Assembly: GCA_945946715.1 (NCBI GenBank)
Contig: CAMEWU010000110.1
Span: 1-7,514 of the forward strand
Source: an uncultured Clostridium sp.
GTDB lineage: Bacteria; Bacillota; Clostridia; Lachnospirales; Lachnospiraceae
Reading direction: 5' to 3'
Length of the DNA: 7,514 nt
The notes under the pieces are model-generated. The model saw only the letters and a program-made list of their open reading frames with translations. It did not search any database and was not told the DNA's origin. The position numbers and the translations under genes are program-made. This document shows positions 4,782 to 7,514 of this stretch, piece after piece (the first letter of the stretch is position 1; every line of letters starts with the position of its first letter).

Positions 4782-7044
4782 TCAAGCAGCCTTTTAGGAT
4801 AATCTCACGTTCATTATCAGTTAATTGACCCAGTGTAAGCGTGAATTCCTTCATATCCTTATTTACCACATATGCCTTGATTTCATCGGTTTTATTCTTC
4901 ACTGCCTCTGCAATGTTCGGAATAAAGATATAATCACCATTGGCAAATGGCAACTCCTCCTTGATTATGAATGGAAGCATGCCCCAGTTAATCAGGTTTG
5001 AACGATACCGTTTCGTCGCATATTCATTGGCAATGTTTGCCCAGCCACCTAATACCTTCTGACAGGAAGCAGCCTGCTCTCTCGCAGAACCATCTCCAGG
5101 TTTTACAGCAAAAATAGTACTTCCTACGCCTACATTCTTCCTTGATACAGAATAGTGTTCCTTAATCTTATCCATAATTGGCTTCAATTCCGGAACTGCT
5201 TCACAAGGACAAGTATCTGCTTCAATGGCTTTCTGTGCCTTCTGAATCTCTTTTGCCCGTCCTACATACTCCGGATCCTTTCTGGACAAAGTAAATTCAG
5301 CCAAGCCCAATGGATTGGAACGGTACGAAGAAGTCTCACCAGATGGAATCAACTCATCCGTTGTAGTAACCGGATCATGAATTTCAGAAACTACTTTTAA
5401 TACCAGATTCTCAGGCAAAGGTGACATAGCCGGCCAATCCTTTATATTCGGACCAAACTTAATCTCCACAGAAGGATCTGCCTTACCTACACCATTATAG
5501 ACACGATTCTCATAAATACTCTTATCAAAATAATACTTTCTCTGTGTATAATTTACATCCAAATCTGTTGCTGCTGTCAAATAACCCTTATTCGCTGCAG
5601 TTGCCGCAATGGAACGGGCATCCATCAATGCAACCGATGAAATCTGTCCATTCTGAATCTTAGAGCCTTCTCGGTTCGGGAAGTTTCTGGTAGAGTGACG
5701 GATACTAAATGCATTGTTTGCCGGTGTATCCCCTGCACCAAAACACGGTCCGCAAAAAGCTGTCTTAACAATCGAACCAGTCGCTATCAAATCTGCCAAA
5801 ACACCGTTCTTAGCTAATTCCATATAAATTGGAGTACTTGCCGGATATACACTTAAAGTAAATTCGTCTGCACCAATGTTACTACCCTTTAAGATATCAG
5901 CAGCTTCACAGATATTCTCAAAACCACCACCGGCACAGCCTGCAATAATTCCCTGTTCCACATATAATTTGCCATTGCGCACTTTATCTTTTAAGGTAAA
6001 GTCAACTTTTCCATCTAAGCTGACTAATGCGCGTTTTTCACAATCATCCAGAATATCCATTAGGTTTGCATTCAATTCCTCAATGGTATATACATTGCTT
6101 GGGTGGAATGGCATGGCAATCATCGGTTTCACAGCAGATAAATCAACATAAACTACTCCATCATAATATGCGACCTTACCAGGATTCAATTCCGCATAAT
6201 CTTCTTTTCTTCCATGGATTTCATAAAATTCCTGAATCTTATCATCGGTCTTCCAAATGGATGATAAACAGGTCGTTTCTGTTGTCATAACATCAATACC
6301 AATACGATAATCCGCACTTAGATTTGCAACACCAGGTCCTACAAATTCCATTACCTTATTCTTAACATAACCACAGCCAAAGGTTGCTCCAATAATTGCC
6401 AAAGCAACATCCTGTGGACCTACTCCCTTTTGCGGCTTACCATCTAAATATACAGCAACCACTCCAGGCATATCTACATCATAAGTCTTTGAAAGCAACT
6501 GTTTTACTAATTCTCCGCCACCTTCACCAATTGCCATAGTACCCAGTGCGCCATACCGGGTATGACTATCAGAACCTAAAATCATTTTACCGCCGGCTGC
6601 CAGCATTTCTCTTGCAAACTGGTGAATAACTGCCTGATGAGGTGGAACATACATTCCGCCATACTTCTTTGCACAGGAAAGACCAAACATGTGGTCATCC
6701 TCATTAATCGTACCTCCAACTGCACATAAGGAATTATGACAATTTGTCAATACGTAAGGAATTGGAAATTCCTGCAATCCTGATGCTCTTGCTGTTTGAA
6801 TAATACCTACAAATGTAATGTCATGAGAAGTCAGCTTATCAAATTTAATCTGTAATTTCTTCTCATTATCTGAAGTATTATGTGCCTGCAAAATTCCATA
6901 AGCAATTGTATTTCTTGCTGCCTCTTCTTTCGAAATTGTCTCTGTACCTAATTTACTCTTTAAAATTGCTTCCTGCTCTGTTCCATCCGGAATCAATTCT
7001 GTACCATTTAAGAGATAGGCACCACCTTCATACAATGTTACCAT
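4759..7044 (-). CDS. Aconitase-superfamily hydratase (YbhJ-like)
   Basis: This 761-residue protein has the full aconitase layout: three [4Fe-4S] domains (about 1-500) and a C-terminal swivel domain (about 550-750). Cluster cysteines are C370 (GIIAGCAGGG), C431 and C434 (FCGPCFG), with the active-site region HSTRNFPNREG (450-460). Other family motifs are LTNCHNSLC (99-107), ILGSDSHTRYGALGTMAIGEGG (155-176), GDGSAREQAA (650-659) and KRYRSNLINWGMLP (678-691). Aconitases reversibly dehydrate and rehydrate hydroxy-acids such as citrate/isocitrate. The sequence style fits the clostridial and YbhJ-like branch often annotated only as hydratase, so the true substrate is open. The start ATG 7044-7042 has AAGGAGG at 7058-7052 with a 7-nt spacer. 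It follows a membrane protein gene by 31 nt. The 3' end overlaps the subtilase gene and ends at a strong terminator. Confidence 0.9.
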   Translation of the reverse strand: MVTLYEGGAYLLNGTELIPDGTEQEAILKSKLGTETISKEEAARNTIAYGILQAHNTSDNEKKLQIKFDKLTSHDITFVGIIQTARASGLQEFPIPYVLTNCHNSLCAVGGTINEDDHMFGLSCAKKYGGMYVPPHQAVIHQFAREMLAAGGKMILGSDSHTRYGALGTMAIGEGGGELVKQLLSKTYDVDMPGVVAVYLDGKPQKGVGPQDVALAIIGATFGCGYVKNKVMEFVGPGVANLSADYRIGIDVMTTETTCLSSIWKTDDKIQEFYEIHGRKEDYAELNPGKVAYYDGVVYVDLSAVKPMIAMPFHPSNVYTIEELNANLMDILDDCEKRALVSLDGKVDFTLKDKVRNGKLYVEQGIIAGCAGGGFENICEAADILKGSNIGADEFTLSVYPASTPIYMELAKNGVLADLIATGSIVKTAFCGPCFGAGDTPANNAFSIRHSTRNFPNREGSKIQNGQISSVALMDARSIAATAANKGYLTAATDLDVNYTQRKYYFDKSIYENRVYNGVGKADPSVEIKFGPNIKDWPAMSPLPENLVLKVVSEIHDPVTTTDELIPSGETSSYRSNPLGLAEFTLSRKDPEYVGRAKEIQKAQKAIEADTCPCEAVPELKPIMDKIKEHYSVSRKNVGVGSTIFAVKPGDGSAREQAASCQKVLGGWANIANEYATKRYRSNLINWGMLPFIIKEELPFANGDYIFIPNIAEAVKNKTDEIKAYVVNKDMKEFTLTLGQLTDNEREIILKGCLINYNREN

Positions 7045-7067
7045 GTTATTTCCTCCTTGTATCTATA

Positions 7068-7095
7068 TTTATATCTTAACTCAAAATATCTGCAA
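7068..7095 (-). promoter_or_regulatory. Weak candidate promoter for the hydratase gene
   Basis: On the minus strand, TTGCAG (7095-7090) and TATAAA (7073-7068) are separated by 16 bp. The -35 lies in the end of the membrane protein gene. It would give a leader of about 17 nt carrying only the ribosome binding site. Read-through from the upstream gene is at least as likely. Confidence 0.25.
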
Positions 7096-7514
7096 ATTTC
7101 AAAACCAATACTATAACAATCATTAAGATTGAGAAAACCAATGATATAATATTCATAATCTTACCGGCTTTTGCCATTCCGCTCTTAGTTACTGACTGTT
7201 GTCCTTGCTTCGATGCATTCATTCCCCACACTTCCAAAGCTATAAAAAGCCATCCCGGTGAAAACATTATGTCTAACACAAATGGCATACAACAAAAAAT
7301 CAGATTCAACACCAAATTTATAATACCTAAAATCATACCTGTTTTTGCTTTCTTGGCATATACATCCTCAAAAGGACTTTCGGATGTAGCATAAACACTG
7401 TTATAAGTATTATCTCCAAATGTTGGGGGTATCGTAGAATCATAAGTTCCACTCATTGCTGTGCCAAAGGTCTGTGAATCATATCCCTGACTTCCCTGTG
7501 CCGGATATTCGGCG
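7076..7514 (-). CDS. Small membrane protein with polar N-terminal tail (start beyond right edge)
   Basis: The frame is open to the window edge, so the start is missing; 145 residues are visible. The first 55 are polar and rich in G, S, T, Y, Q and P (AEYPAQGSQGYDSQTFGTAM and onward), typical of a disordered cytosolic tail. A hydrophobic segment follows KKAKTG at about residues 60-80, a second less hydrophobic one at 83-97, then a basic loop KQGQQSVTKSGMAKAGK (102-118) and a last membrane helix at about 120-139. The layout resembles DUF4190-like small membrane proteins, whose function is unknown, though I cannot confirm membership. The methionine at 7456 is not a likely start because no ribosome binding site precedes it. 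The stop is 31 nt before the hydratase start, which suggests co-transcription. Confidence 0.75.
   Translation of the reverse strand, partial: AEYPAQGSQGYDSQTFGTAMSGTYDSTIPPTFGDNTYNSVYATSESPFEDVYAKKAKTGMILGIINLVLNLIFCCMPFVLDIMFSPGWLFIALEVWGMNASKQGQQSVTKSGMAKAGKIMNIISLVFSILMIVIVLVLKFADILS

Noticed and set aside
4345..6290. Open frames opposite or out of phase with the subtilase and hydratase genes (for example 4345-4665, 5155-5400, 5876-6151).
   Set aside because: They lack ribosome binding sites and family motifs, and lie fully inside genes with clear catalytic motifs.
7400..7456. The ATG at 7456 as the true start of the membrane protein gene.
   Set aside because: The frame stays open to the window edge with the same polar, G/Q/Y-rich composition, and no ribosome binding site precedes this codon.

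Overview
The window looks like chromosomal DNA of an anaerobic low-GC Firmicute, most likely a Lachnospiraceae-type Clostridium relative. This is inferred from AT-rich intergenic DNA, strong AGGAGG-type ribosome binding sites, sigma-A-like promoters, a group B [FeFe] hydrogenase, a DUF1653 protein and a clostridial-style aconitase-family hydratase. No mobile element, CRISPR array, tRNA or rRNA was seen. All genes have similar base composition, and nothing suggests recent transfer.

Layout from left to right: (1) positions 1-434, minus strand, the N-terminal 144 residues of a group B [FeFe] hydrogenase running off the left edge; (2) a 233-bp divergent intergenic region with a promoter for each flanking gene and an AT-rich palindrome between them; (3) positions 668-1222, plus strand, a small SLT-type lytic transglycosylase without a signal peptide; (4) a convergent minus-strand pair, a DUF1653 protein (1471-1995) followed by a 73-residue helical protein (1227-1448), only 4 bp from the transglycosylase stop; (5) a divergent promoter region at 1996-2175; (6) positions 2176-3780, plus strand, a beta-CASP metallo-beta-lactamase ribonuclease-like protein; (7) positions 3822-4781, plus strand, a subtilisin-family serine protease without signal peptide or propeptide; (8) positions 4759-7044, minus strand, an aconitase-superfamily hydratase; (9) positions 7076-7514, minus strand, the C-terminal part of a membrane protein, probably co-transcribed with the hydratase.

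Two places carry information beyond ordinary gene content. First, the protease and hydratase genes converge and overlap by 23 bp, and a strong intrinsic terminator facing the hydratase lies inside the protease reading frame, within codons for a conserved subtilase segment. The two mRNAs should therefore share about 118 nt of complementary 3' sequence. Second, the 41-nt gap between the beta-CASP gene and the protease gene holds an 11-bp hairpin, with an outer stem that includes the protease start codon and a possible internal promoter whose transcript would lack part of the hairpin. This could make protease translation depend on which promoter made the message.

The genes form no obvious single pathway. 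The window reads as several small transcription units: hydrogen metabolism, cell-wall turnover, a DUF1653 unit, an RNA-processing plus protease unit, and a hydratase plus membrane-protein unit. I saw no convincing evidence of a new multi-gene system; the regulatory architecture around the protease is the best candidate for follow-up.
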